Below are positions 54,361 through 63,457 of a stretch of DNA of 64,000 bases, piece by piece. Position 1 is the first letter of the stretch. Every line of letters begins with the position of its first letter. Origin of the DNA: Streptomyces shenzhenensis (lineage in GTDB: Bacteria; Actinomycetota; Actinomycetes; Streptomycetales; Streptomycetaceae); assembly GCF_003688995.1 (NCBI RefSeq), contig NZ_PENI01000002.1, positions 1 to 64,000 on the forward strand. Direction: 5' to 3'. Below the pieces are notes generated by a model, which did not search any database, had not been told where the DNA came from, and worked only from the letters and a program-made list of their open reading frames with translations. The translations under genes and the position numbers were made by a program.

Positions 54361-54633
54361 GCCCAGAGCGCTCTGCCTCAAGACGTCCCGGCATGCGCCA
54401 CGTCCGGTGAATGGCCGGGAAGTGCCGCTTCCGGGCCGCTCACTGTCTGGCTCACCCGCACCGCGGGAGTGAACTCCCAGGCCATCGCTTCCCGTTACAT
54501 GCCAGAGGAAGTCGCGGTCGCCACCCGCGTTCTCGAACGCCCCCGACAGGCCCAACTGGCCTGGTTCCAGCGGAATGCGCGGACGCTCACCCGGTGCGAT
54601 CTGAAGCCCGTCCTCGACCCCGCCCGCTTCTGA
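54361..54633 (+). pseudogene. Coding-like 3' remnant of an unidentified gene
   Basis: A frame with good coding composition ends at 54633: GPLTVWLTRTAGVNSQAIAS, RYMPEEVAVATRVLERPRQA and LAWFQRNARTLTRCDLKPVL. No start or ribosome site is visible and its 5' side merges with decayed transposon DNA. I cannot name the family. The rest of 54216-54360 shows nothing recognisable. Confidence 0.35.
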
Positions 54634-54671
54634 ACCGGCCACTACGAGCCGGCCGACAGAGAGAAACACTC

Positions 54672-55277
54672 ATGGACTGGTGGCTCCACGTGCGCCGGGT
54701 ACCCGCGGTCGGCGCCGCCCTCGCCGCCTGCCTCGTCCTCGGCGCCGCCGCCGATTCCATCCAGATCCCCGTACCGGTCGTAGTCGGCGGACTCTCCTTC
54801 GCATTCCCTCTGCCGTTCCTGCTGCCGCTCGCACCGGTGTGCCTCATCCTGTAGGGACAGTCCCGCGGAGGCAGCCCCATCGAGGCGACGGCCGTGCGAC
54901 CGGTACGGCTGTGGGACACCGGGTTCATGACGGCCTGCACCGTACTGACGCTCGCCGGGGGCTGGCTCGTATCGGCCACGACCGGCCATATCCCCGCCGC
55001 GGGCATGGCCCGCAACTTCCTGGGCTACCTCGGACTCGCCCTGTTGCTGCGCACCTTCACCAGCCTGCACATCGCGGCCACGAGCGTCACTCTCTTCCCG
55101 ATCGCCTGCGCGGCCTTCGGCGTTCACCACGGAACCCCCGCACGCTGGGCATGGCCCCTGCACGAACCCACCCCTCTACCGGCATTCATCGCGGCCGTCG
55201 CCTTGGGAATGGCCGGACTGGCCGCTGCCGCTCTCCCCGTTTCCGCCGCCCGCCCGGCTCGACCATCGGAGCAATGA
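54672..55277 (+). pseudogene. Multi-pass membrane protein gene interrupted by an in-frame TAG
   Basis: The frame starts at ATG 54672 (MDWWLHVRRVPAVGAALAAC), runs 60 codons to LAPVCLIL and meets TAG at 54852-54854. The same frame then continues without a shift as GQSRGGSPIEATAVRPVRLW and FMTACTVLTLAGGWLVSATT to 55277, with four more hydrophobic segments. Together the two parts make a 200-residue protein with about six membrane helices, similar in style to ABC-2-type or YhfC-like permease halves in Streptomyces. Either a nonsense mutation has made a pseudogene, or the second half is now started separately at GTG 54894. Confidence 0.7.
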
Positions 55278-55365
55278 CTTGACGAGTCACGCGGTGTGCG
55301 GACGCCGAGTGAGGCGGCGGTGTCGGCGACGGCCCAAACCGCCCCTGTCCAAGGGGGCGAGGATG

Positions 55366-56556
<1,191 letters not shown>

Positions 56557-56601
56557 TCACCCGCGCGGCGCGGGGCGTCCCGGCCCGGCCCGCCACGCAG
56601 A

Positions 56602-56716
56602 ACTAGAACGCGTACCAGTTCTGTGTGCAGTTTGCTGACAGTCCGTACCCAACCGCAAGAGGGCTGCGCGCAAATTGGGGGCACTCTACCTCTTGCGAGT
56701 TGTAGAACCGGTTACT
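56602..56716. promoter_or_regulatory. KstR-like palindromes in the thiolase/P450 divergent promoter
   Basis: Two near-matches to the TnnAACnnGTTnnA operator of the TetR-family steroid repressor KstR are present: TAGAACGCGTACCA (56604-56617, one mismatch) and TAGAACCGGTTACT (56703-56716, last base off). The first also lies in AGAAC-N8-GTTCT (56605-56622); the second is centred on the perfect palindrome AACCGGTT. One is near each gene, 69 bp upstream of the thiolase and 60 bp upstream of the P450 start. Confidence 0.55.
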
Positions 56717-56775
56717 ACGGTCGCGGCGACCGGGATTTCCTGATGGACCGTCAGAATGGTGGGAGTGAGTCGCTC

Positions 56776-58011
56776 ATGCCCTGTCCCGCGCTGTCCGACG
56801 GGTTCGACTTCACCGACCCCGATCTGCTGCACCAGCGTGTGCCGCTGCCGGAGTTCGCCGAGCTGCGCCGGGCCGAGCCGGTGCGCTGGATACCACAGCC
56901 GCACGGCCTGGCCGGATTCGCCGACGACGGCTACTGGGCCGTGACCCGGCACGAGGACGTCAAGTATGTCTCCACCCACCCGGAGATCTTCTCCTCCTTC
57001 CTCAACACGGCGATCATCCGCTTCACCGAGCACATGGAACGGGACGCCATCGACGCCCAGCGGCTGATCCTGCTCAACATGGACCCGCCCGAGCACACCA
57101 GGGTCCGGCAGATCGTGCAGCGCGGCTTCACCCCGCGCGCCATCCGCGCGCTGGAGGACCGGCTGCGGGCCCGGGCGCGCGCGATCGTCCAGGGGGCGCT
57201 CGCCCGCTCCGGGCCCTTCGACTTCGTCACCGAGGTCGCCTGCGAACTGCCCCTCCAGGCCATCGCGGAGCTGATCGGCGTGGCACAGGAGGACCGGTCC
57301 AAGATCTTCGACTGGTCCAACAAGATGGTCGCGTACGACGACCCGGAGTACGCGATCACCGAGGAGGTCGGCGCGGAGGCGGCCACCGAGATCATCGCCT
57401 ACGCCATGAACATGGCCGCCGACCGCAAGCAGTGCCCGGCCAAGGACATCGTCAGCACGCTGGTGGCCGCCGAGGACGAGGGCAACCTCAACTCGGACGA
57501 GTTCGGCTTCTTCGTACTGATGCTGGCGGTCGCGGGCAACGAGACCACCCGTAATGCCATCACCCACGGCATGCACGCCTTCCTCACCCACCCCGACCAG
57601 TGGGACCGCTACAAGCGCGAGCGGCCGGAGACCGCGGCGGAGGAGATCGTCCGCTGGGCGACCCCCGTCAACGCCTTCCAGCGCACCGCCACCCAGGACA
57701 CCGAGCTGGGCGGACGGCAGATCAAGAAGGGCGACCGGGTCGGACTGTTCTACGCCTCCGCCAATCACGACCCCGAGGTCTTCACGGACCCGGACGCGTT
57801 CGACATCACCCGCGACCCCAACCCGCACCTCGGTTTCGGCGGCGGCGGCCCGCACTACTGCCTCGGCAAGTCCCTGGCGGTGCTGGAGATCGACCTGATC
57901 TTCCAGGCGGTCGCGGACGCCATGCCGGACCTGAAACTGGTCGGCGCCCCCCGCCGACTGCGCTCCGCTTGGATCAACGGAATCAAGGAACTCCAGGTCA
58001 CCACCGGCTGA
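56776..58011 (+). CDS. Cytochrome P450, CYP125-like (steroid C26/27 monooxygenase)
   Basis: A 411-residue P450. I-helix: FVLMLAVAGNETTRNAITHG; ExxR: AAEEIVRWATPVNAFQRTA; haem loop: HLGFGGGGPHYCLGKSLAVL with the Cys ligand near 361. FSSFLNTAIIRFTEH and LILLNMDPPEHTRVRQIVQR also fit the CYP125/CYP142 group, which oxidises the terminal methyl of cholesterol or cholestenone. Start ATG 56776 has GGGAG upstream. It is divergent from a FadA5-like thiolase. Electron partners are not adjacent; the reductase at 58952 is a different type with its own ferredoxin domain. A tandem repeat starts 10 bases after the stop. Confidence 0.85.
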   Translation: MPCPALSDGFDFTDPDLLHQRVPLPEFAELRRAEPVRWIPQPHGLAGFADDGYWAVTRHEDVKYVSTHPEIFSSFLNTAIIRFTEHMERDAIDAQRLILLNMDPPEHTRVRQIVQRGFTPRAIRALEDRLRARARAIVQGALARSGPFDFVTEVACELPLQAIAELIGVAQEDRSKIFDWSNKMVAYDDPEYAITEEVGAEAATEIIAYAMNMAADRKQCPAKDIVSTLVAAEDEGNLNSDEFGFFVLMLAVAGNETTRNAITHGMHAFLTHPDQWDRYKRERPETAAEEIVRWATPVNAFQRTATQDTELGGRQIKKGDRVGLFYASANHDPEVFTDPDAFDITRDPNPHLGFGGGGPHYCLGKSLAVLEIDLIFQAVADAMPDLKLVGAPRRLRSAWINGIKELQVTTG

Positions 58012-58020
58012 CCCCGCGCC

Positions 58021-58627
58021 CGGCCACGACGGTGCCGCGGCCGGGTGACGGCGTTCCAGTGAACGGCGGGTCCGTCGTCGGGCAGAGGGAGCCCGCCGTT
58101 TTGGATCCGCGTTCGCCGCTGGCTGACCGCGCGCCCGGCCACGACGGTGCCGCGGCCGGGCGACGGCGTTCCAGTGAGCGGCGGGTCCGTCGTCGGGCAG
58201 AGGGAGCCCGCCGTTTTGGATCCGCGTTCGCCGTCGGCTGGCCGTGCGTCCTGAAGGGGCGCGGGGAACTGCGCGAGCGGCCACGACGGTGCCGCGGCCG
58301 GGTGACGGCGTTCCAGTGAACGGCGGGTCCGTCGTCGGGCAGAGGGAGCCCGCCGTTTTGGATCCGCGTTCGCCGTCGGCTGGCCGTGCGTCCTGAAGGG
58401 GCGCGGGGAACTGCGCGAGCGGCCACGACGGTGCCGCGGCCGGGAGGCGGCGTTCCAGTGAACGGCGGGTCCGTCGTCGGGCAGAGGGAGCCCGCCGTTT
58501 TGGATCCGCGTTCGCCGTCGGCTGGCCGTGCGTCCTGAAGGGGCGCGGGGAACTGCGCGAGCGGCCACGACGGCGCCGCGGCCGGGCGACGGCGTTCAGT
58601 GAACGGCGGGTCCGTCGTCGGGCAGAG
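58021..58627 (+). repeat. 142-bp tandem array containing the dispersed repeat
   Basis: The word CGGCCACGACGGTGCCGCGG or a variant starts units at 58021, 58136, 58278, 58420 and 58562. The last full units are 142 bp and nearly identical; the first is 115 bp and lacks the GAAGGGGCGCGGGGAACTGC part, and the last is cut off near 58627. Each full unit includes CGGCGGGTCCGTCGTCGGGC, AGCCCGCCGTTTTGGATCC and the dispersed-repeat core. No gene lies in 58012-58951 apart from this array and the operator that follows. Confidence 0.9.
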
Positions 58628-58694
58628 GTCAGTGGTCGGCCTGGACGGGGTCCGCGAGGTTGACCGCGGCCTTGGGTGAGCAGTACGGCCGGGC

Positions 58695-58724
58695 GTAACT
58701 GTACCATCTGGAAGGTGCAGTTAC
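58695..58724 (+). promoter_or_regulatory. Operator-like inverted repeat before the catabolic cluster
   Basis: GTAACTGTACC (58695-58705) and GGTGCAGTTAC (58714-58724) form an 11-bp inverted repeat with one mismatch and an 8-bp spacer. Size and form are typical of HxlR- or TetR-type operators. It lies about 230 bp before the reductase gene; no regulator gene is found beside it. A minus-strand frame ending near 58630 (RPYCSPKAAVNLADPVQADH) may be the end of a lost regulator or enzyme gene. Confidence 0.5.
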
Positions 58725-58951
58725 TCGGGCTGGCGGGCTTGGCTGGAATTGAGTGCCTCCCGGGGTTTTCTGGTAACGGATTGATAACGCACCTGGGTGT
58801 GTGTGGGTTAGGGTTCTCCGCGGACAACGCCTTCCGTCGCATGCCTTCCGTCGCGCGCTCCATGACCTGACTCGTCCACAGCGTCAGCCGCGTCGGCATC
58901 CTCTTTCCTGGCGCGGGTGGCGCTCCGTCTCCTGTGAAAGCGGGAAATCTC

Positions 58952-59914
58952 GTGAGCACCCCCCACTCTCCCGATGGTGAAACGCTGCTGACCGTCACGC
59001 GGCGGAGGCAGGCTGCCGACGGAGTCCTCGACCTCACGCTCGCCCGTCCGGACGGCGGGCCGCTGCCGGAGTGGCGGCCCGGCGCCCACGTCGAGGTGCT
59101 GCTCGGCAACGGCCTGGTCCGGCACTACTCGCTGTGCGGCGACCCTGCCGACCGCTCGGGCTGGCGGATCGCCGTGCTGCGCACTTCCGCGAGCCGCGGT
59201 GGGTCGGCCCATGTGCACGACGAACTGCACGTCGGCGTACCGGTGGGCGTGCGTGGGCCGAGGGAGAACTTCACCTTTCGCGCCATGGAGCGCTGCCTGT
59301 TCGTAGCCGGCGGGATCGGGATCACTCCGCTGCTGCCGATGGTCGCGGCGGCCGAGGCGGCAGGTGTGGAGTGGCGTCTGCTCTACGGCGGCAGGAGCCT
59401 CGCCTCGATGGCCTTCCTCGACGAACTGGCCGTCTACGGAGACGCGGTGCGCACCGTGCCGCAGGACCAGTTCGGCCTGCCCGACCTCGCTGGGTACCTC
59501 GGAGCACCCGACGAGAAGACCCTCGTCTACTGCTGCGGCCCGGAACCGATGCTCACCGCAGTGGAGGACCTCAGCCGGACCTGGCCCGCGGGAACCCTGC
59601 GCACCGAGCGCTTCCAGGCAGCGCAACTCCCCTCCGACACGGTGGACTCCGCATTCGACATCGTTCTCTCCGGCTCCGACGTCACCCTGCGCGTGCCTGC
59701 GGACCGCAGCATCCTGGACGTCGTCCGCGACGCCAGGATCCCGGTCCCCAGTTCGTGCACGGAAGGCATCTGCGGGACATGCGAGACAGAGGTGCTCGAA
59801 GGCGAGCCCGATCACCGGGACTCCGTCCTCAGCGTGGAAGAACGGGAATCCGGCGAAACGATGATGATCTGCGTCTCCCGCTCCCGCAGCCCGCATCTGG
59901 TCCTCGACCTGTGA
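58952..59914 (+). CDS. PDR/VanB-type oxidoreductase (FMN + [2Fe-2S])
   Basis: A 320-residue phthalate-dioxygenase-reductase family protein passing electrons from NAD(P)H to a Rieske oxygenase or P450. The flavin domain has RPGAHVEVLLGNGLVRHYSL; the NAD domain CLFVAGGIGITPLLPMVAAA and YCCGPEPMLTAVEDL; the C-terminal plant-type ferredoxin SSCTEGICGTCETEVLEGEP with a fourth Cys in MMICVSRS. I choose GTG 58952, since the six codons upstream are unlikely to be translated. No partner oxygenase is adjacent in the cluster, though the P450 lies 1 kb upstream. Confidence 0.87.
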   Translation: MSTPHSPDGETLLTVTRRRQAADGVLDLTLARPDGGPLPEWRPGAHVEVLLGNGLVRHYSLCGDPADRSGWRIAVLRTSASRGGSAHVHDELHVGVPVGVRGPRENFTFRAMERCLFVAGGIGITPLLPMVAAAEAAGVEWRLLYGGRSLASMAFLDELAVYGDAVRTVPQDQFGLPDLAGYLGAPDEKTLVYCCGPEPMLTAVEDLSRTWPAGTLRTERFQAAQLPSDTVDSAFDIVLSGSDVTLRVPADRSILDVVRDARIPVPSSCTEGICGTCETEVLEGEPDHRDSVLSVEERESGETMMICVSRSRSPHLVLDL

Positions 59915-59938
59915 CCACCCGCCGCCGCGACGAGCCGC

Positions 59939-60330
59939 CGGCACACCGGCGCCACATGGGGCTACCGGGACATCGAGGCAGCCCGGACCCACCTCGCCCG
60001 GCATCCCGCCTCCACCGGAGCCACCGGCATCATCGGCTTCTGCATGGGCGGCGCCTTCGCCCTGATGACCGCAGCGAGCGGCGACTTCCAGGCCGCCTCC
60101 GTCAACTACGGCATCCTCCCCAAACAGATGGACGAGGTCCTGAAGAACGCCTGCCCCGTCGTCGCCAGTTACGGCGGCCGTGACCGGATGCTCAAAGGCT
60201 CCGCAGCACGACTCGACGCGGCGCTCGACCGGCCCGAAACAGCAGCCGAGCCACGGATGACCGGAGGGGCGCACCCCGCCCGCCCAGGATTCCGAGACCA
60301 CCGTGCCCGCATCGCGCGGGCGTCCCCTCA
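59939..60330 (+). pseudogene. Truncated dienelactone hydrolase family gene
   Basis: The frame has WGYRDIEAARTHLARHPAST, TGIIGFCMGGAFALMTAAS with the nucleophilic Cys, FQAASVNYGILPKQMDEVLK and CPVVASYGGRDRMLKGSAAR. The N-terminal 90 residues are missing and the region with the catalytic His is degenerate (GGAHPARPGFRDHRARIARA). No start codon is seen. It lies 25 bases past the reductase gene and probably belonged to the same catabolic operon. Confidence 0.7.
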
Positions 60331-60346
60331 CAGGAGAACAGATCAC

Positions 60347-61288
60347 GTGAGCACCGAACCGGCAGAGCAGGAAACCCGCCCCAAGGAGGAGGCAGAGCAA
60401 GGCTGGCATGTCGATGACCGCTGCCTGAACTGCAACATCGCCAGGGCGTACGCCCCCGGCATGATCAGTTACACCGAGGGCGGCCAGTACGGCGGGCTCT
60501 CGAAGGTCACCCGGCAGCCGGAGACCGAGGCGGACGTCGAGAAGATGTACCTGGCCGCGCACGCCTGCCCGACCCGGTCCGTCCACCCGCCCAACGGCCC
60601 GCTCGGCCCGGACTCGGACCCCTACCCCACCCCTCTGGACGAGGAGGGGATCGTCCACCTGTGCGGGCACGCCTCACCGCAGACGTACGGCGCGACGTCG
60701 TACCTCCTGAAGCGGCCGGACGGGACCGCGATGATGATCGACACGCCGCGCTGGCGTCCCGCCCTCGCCCGCCGCTACGAGCAGAAGGTCGGCAAGGTCA
60801 CCGACGTCCTGATCACCCACCTCGACCACGTGGCGCACGCCCGCAAGTACGCCGACGCCTTCCAGGCCCGCCTCTGGATCCACGAGGGCGACCTGCACTC
60901 CCTGCCCGACGCCGATCACATCATCCGTGGCCGGGAGCCCGTCGAGATCGGCCCCGGCGTCATCGCCCATCCCTTCCCCGGCCACACCGAGGGCAGCACC
61001 CTGTTCATCGCGGACGAGAAGTTCTGCTTCACCGGGGACGCGTTCTTCTGGTCCAACTCCCAGCAGACCCTGGAAGTCGCCCACAGCGTCGTCTACGACT
61101 CGATCAAGACCCTCGCCGACTCCGTCGCCCGCGGAGCCGAAGAGCTGACCTTCGAGTGGGTGCTGCCCGGCCACGGCGACCTGCACCGTCTCCCGGCCGA
61201 CGAGATGCGCGAGCGGATGCGCGGACTCGGGCGACGGGCCGCGACCTACCCCGCCGAACCCATCGACTACGGCGCCGTCCGCTACTGA
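60347..61288 (+). CDS. MBL-fold hydrolase with N-terminal ferredoxin-like domain
   Basis: A 313-residue protein. Residues about 20-85 resemble a ferredoxin with few cysteines left (DRCLNCNIARAYAPG and AAHACPTRSVHPPNGP). The metallo-beta-lactamase fold follows: YLLKRPDGTAMMIDTPRW, VLITHLDHVAHARKYADAFQ (metal site in the variant form with H-x-D-H), HPFPGHTEGSTLFIADEKF and FTGDAFFWSN. This domain order is known in actinobacteria; substrate unknown. GTG 60347 has CAGGAGAAC upstream. The frame is also open into the hydrolase remnant before it, but the ribosome site marks the true start. Confidence 0.82.
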   Translation: MSTEPAEQETRPKEEAEQGWHVDDRCLNCNIARAYAPGMISYTEGGQYGGLSKVTRQPETEADVEKMYLAAHACPTRSVHPPNGPLGPDSDPYPTPLDEEGIVHLCGHASPQTYGATSYLLKRPDGTAMMIDTPRWRPALARRYEQKVGKVTDVLITHLDHVAHARKYADAFQARLWIHEGDLHSLPDADHIIRGREPVEIGPGVIAHPFPGHTEGSTLFIADEKFCFTGDAFFWSNSQQTLEVAHSVVYDSIKTLADSVARGAEELTFEWVLPGHGDLHRLPADEMRERMRGLGRRAATYPAEPIDYGAVRY

Positions 61289-61429
61289 CCGCCCGTACGC
61301 CGAACGGGACGTCTGCCCGACGGGCCCGCCCCTGATCCGACCACCGAGACCGGCGGAGCACGAACGATGAGCAGCACCGACAGCAGACCGGCGAAGGACG
61401 CAGGCGCACCTGCCAGAAGCCCAGGGGCG

Positions 61430-61770
61430 CCCTGACGACCGCGGCCCTCGGGTTCACCCTGACGGGCATGTTCCTCCCCCCCTGGTCATCTACATGCAGA
61501 CCGCGCTCGGCCTCTCACCCACCGAAGCCGGCCTGGTCACCGCGCATGGGCCGCTCGGGGCCGTCCTCGGCAGCGCCGGCATCGGCGTGCTCCTGCAGAC
61601 GCGGATCGCGACGGCAACGGGTCAGCAGCCGACGCAGCCGCCGAGCACGTGCCCGCCCTCCACCGTCAGGACTTCCTGAACCACCTGCGTACGGCAGACG
61701 AAGCGTCAAGCGTCGCCGGCACCGACTCGTCCTCGGCGCCTTCGCCGGGACCGTCATGCGCCGCACCACA
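61430..61770 (+). pseudogene. Remnant of an MFS (DHA2-type) exporter
   Basis: Pieces read LTTAALGFTLTGMFLPP, then after a lost base in a run of seven C residues near 61480, VIYMQTALGLSPTEAGLVTA; this is joined to GPLGAVLGSAGIGVLLQTRI, which belongs near the last helix. A further frame change gives AAEHVPALHRQDFLNHL. The first half and most of the middle are gone. No gene is seen in 61289-61429. Confidence 0.6.
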
Positions 61771-61832
61771 CCCGCGCCCCGATCCTCCGGGCAACCGGAC
61801 ACCGCCCCCCTCACCACCACGAAAGGCCGTCC

Positions 61833-62606
61833 ATGACCTCTCACACCACCACCAACGCCCCCGTCGCCCTCGTCACCGGCGCCAACAAAGGCGTCGGACA
61901 CGCCATCGCCCGGCAACTCGCCGCCCTCCCCGCCACCGTCTATCTCGGCGCCCGCGACGAGGACCGCGGCCGGACAGCCGCCGCCGAGCTGACCGCAAAC
62001 GGCCACGACGTACGCTTCCTGCACCTCGACGTCACCGACACCGCCACCGCGGACCTCGCCGCCAAGCGCATCGAGGAAGAAGCCGGCCGACTCGACATCC
62101 TCGTCAACAACGCCGGCATCAGCACACCCTGGCAACCCCCCAGCCAGACCCCGCTGGACGACATGCGCCGCAGCTTCGAGACCAACGTCCTCGGCGTCAT
62201 CACCGTCACCAACGCCATGCTGCCGCTGCTGCGCCGTTCCGAAGCCGCCCGCATCGTCAACATCAGCAGCGTGATCGGGTCGCTCACCGCCGCCGCCGAG
62301 AACCACGACCCCACCGGTGCCTTCCCCGACGGGAGCTTCCCCAACACCCTCGGATACCCCGTCTCCAAAACCGCCGTGAACGCCCTCACCGTCATGTACG
62401 CCAACGAACTGCGTGACGAAGGCATCCTGGTCAACGCCGTCTCCCCGAACTGGGTACCGACCGACGCCAACGGCCACACCGGCCTCCTGACCCTGGAACA
62501 GGGCGCGCGCCTCCCCGTCGCGATGGCCACACTTCCCGACGGGGGACCCACCGGCACCTTCACCTGCGCCGATCACACAGGAAGTGGCCTCGCCCTGCCC
62601 TGGTGA
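61833..62606 (+). CDS. Short-chain dehydrogenase/reductase
   Basis: A 257-residue classical SDR. Cofactor motif VALVTGANKGVGHAIARQLA (TGxxxGxG), the Arg in YLGARDEDRGRTAAAEL favours NADPH, structural motif DILVNNAGIS, catalytic Ser in IVNISSVIGSLT, and Tyr/Lys in LGYPVSKTAVNALTVMYANE. The sequence resembles carbonyl reductase-like SDRs. It may reduce an aldehyde or ketone, consistent with a catabolic cluster, but the substrate is unknown. It is convergent with the lysozyme-like gene across a bidirectional terminator. Confidence 0.9.
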   Translation: MTSHTTTNAPVALVTGANKGVGHAIARQLAALPATVYLGARDEDRGRTAAAELTANGHDVRFLHLDVTDTATADLAAKRIEEEAGRLDILVNNAGISTPWQPPSQTPLDDMRRSFETNVLGVITVTNAMLPLLRRSEAARIVNISSVIGSLTAAAENHDPTGAFPDGSFPNTLGYPVSKTAVNALTVMYANELRDEGILVNAVSPNWVPTDANGHTGLLTLEQGARLPVAMATLPDGGPTGTFTCADHTGSGLALPW

Positions 62607-62638
62607 GGTCCGGCAGACTCCGCCCCCGCAAGCGACGG

Positions 62639-62674
62639 CCGCGCCCTCGCACCGGGCGGGGTGCGAGGGCGCGG
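62639..62674. terminator. Bidirectional terminator between SDR and lysozyme-like genes
   Basis: CCGCGCCCTCGCACC (62639-62653) pairs perfectly with GGTGCGAGGGCGCGG (62660-62674), 15-bp stem and 6-nt loop. It is placed between two convergent stops and can serve both. Confidence 0.85.
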
Positions 62675-62692
62675 ACGTCTGCGCGGAGCGGC

Positions 62693-63106
62693 TCAGTACC
62701 AGCCGTTGGCCTGCCAGAAGCTCCAGGCGGCGGTCGGGCTGCCGTAGCGGGAGTTCATGTAGTCCAGGCCCCACTTGATCTGGGTGGACGCGTTGGTCTT
62801 CCAGTCGGAGCCCGCGGACGACATCTTGTGGGCCGGGAGCGCCTGGACGAGGCCGTAGGCGCCGGAGGAGCTGTTGGTGGCGGTGACGTTCCAGCCGCTC
62901 TCGCGTTCGACGATCTTGCTGAACGCGTCGTACTGCGCGGCGTCCGGAATCATCTGCTTCGCGACCGTGCGGGCCGAGGAGTCCGAGGTGGTGGCGGCCT
63001 GGGCGGGTGCCGAGGACAGCACCATGCCGGTCGTGGCGGCGGCCACGGCGGCGACGGCGAGGGCCTTCTTGGGGGCGGCGAAGCGACGGATGAACGAGAC
63101 GGACAC
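62693..63106 (-). CDS. Secreted lysozyme-like / SLT-type cell wall hydrolase
   Basis: A 137-residue exported protein. Signal peptide: FIRRFAAPKKALAVAAVAAA, cleaved near AQAA. The mature part has YDAFSKIVERESGWNVTATN (the Glu of ERESGW is the likely catalytic acid), SSSGAYGLVQALPAHKM and IKWGLDYMNSRYGSPTAAWS, matching the small transglycosylase-like proteins of Streptomyces. It cuts or remodels peptidoglycan outside the cell. I choose GTG 63106 with GAGG upstream; the longer frame would translate the structured leader. A terminator lies past the stop. Confidence 0.88.
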   Translation of the reverse strand: MSVSFIRRFAAPKKALAVAAVAAATTGMVLSSAPAQAATTSDSSARTVAKQMIPDAAQYDAFSKIVERESGWNVTATNSSSGAYGLVQALPAHKMSSAGSDWKTNASTQIKWGLDYMNSRYGSPTAAWSFWQANGWY

Positions 63107-63250
63107 GGAGAACCTCTTGCGTCGGGGACAGGGAGCCGCCCTCCGTACGCGTCCCCTCCGCTTCCGGCGGTGGGGGCGTACGTCGGCGCCGCGACCCGGG
63201 TGGGTCCGCCGGCGCCTGGCGACGGATCCAGAGAAGCAGCCCCGAAAGTC
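63107..63250 (-). ncRNA. Structured leader, candidate c-di-AMP (ydaO-type) riboswitch
   Basis: On the minus strand the 5' UTR can form stacked helices: GGCGCC ... GGCGCC enclosing GACCC-ACC-CGGGTC; then CGTACG-CCCC pairing with GGGG-CGCGTACG around CCGC-CGGAA-GCGG; then GGGAGCC-type pairing near CTCCCTGTCCCC before the ribosome site. Leaders of this kind before Streptomyces wall-hydrolase genes (such as rpfA) are known c-di-AMP riboswitches. I recognise the context and the heavy structure, but have not matched the full ydaO consensus base by base. Confidence 0.5.
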
Positions 63251-63457
63251 GTCCGCAATGACCCCTTTTACTAGTGGTGACCGAATTGAGGGGAAAGGTG
63301 ATTTGTGTGATCCGGCTCGCATGATGCAGGTCAGTGGGGGTGCGTTCGCGGATATATGGGACAAACTGGACCGCTATCCGGCTTCGTAGGTGACGTGGGT
63401 CATGTGGGGCGGATCACCGGGCCGCCGACAGACCGCGCACGGGCGCTCACCCTGGGG

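Noticed and set aside
58021..58627. Possible CRISPR or coding repeat in the 142-bp array
   Set aside because: Whole units are near-identical with no unique spacers, and the open frames are shadows without starts or family matches.
58630..58700. Minus-strand gene end (RPYCSPKAAVNLADPVQADH)
   Set aside because: Only about 22 codons remain before the operator palindrome; too short to call, so mentioned only in the operator entry.
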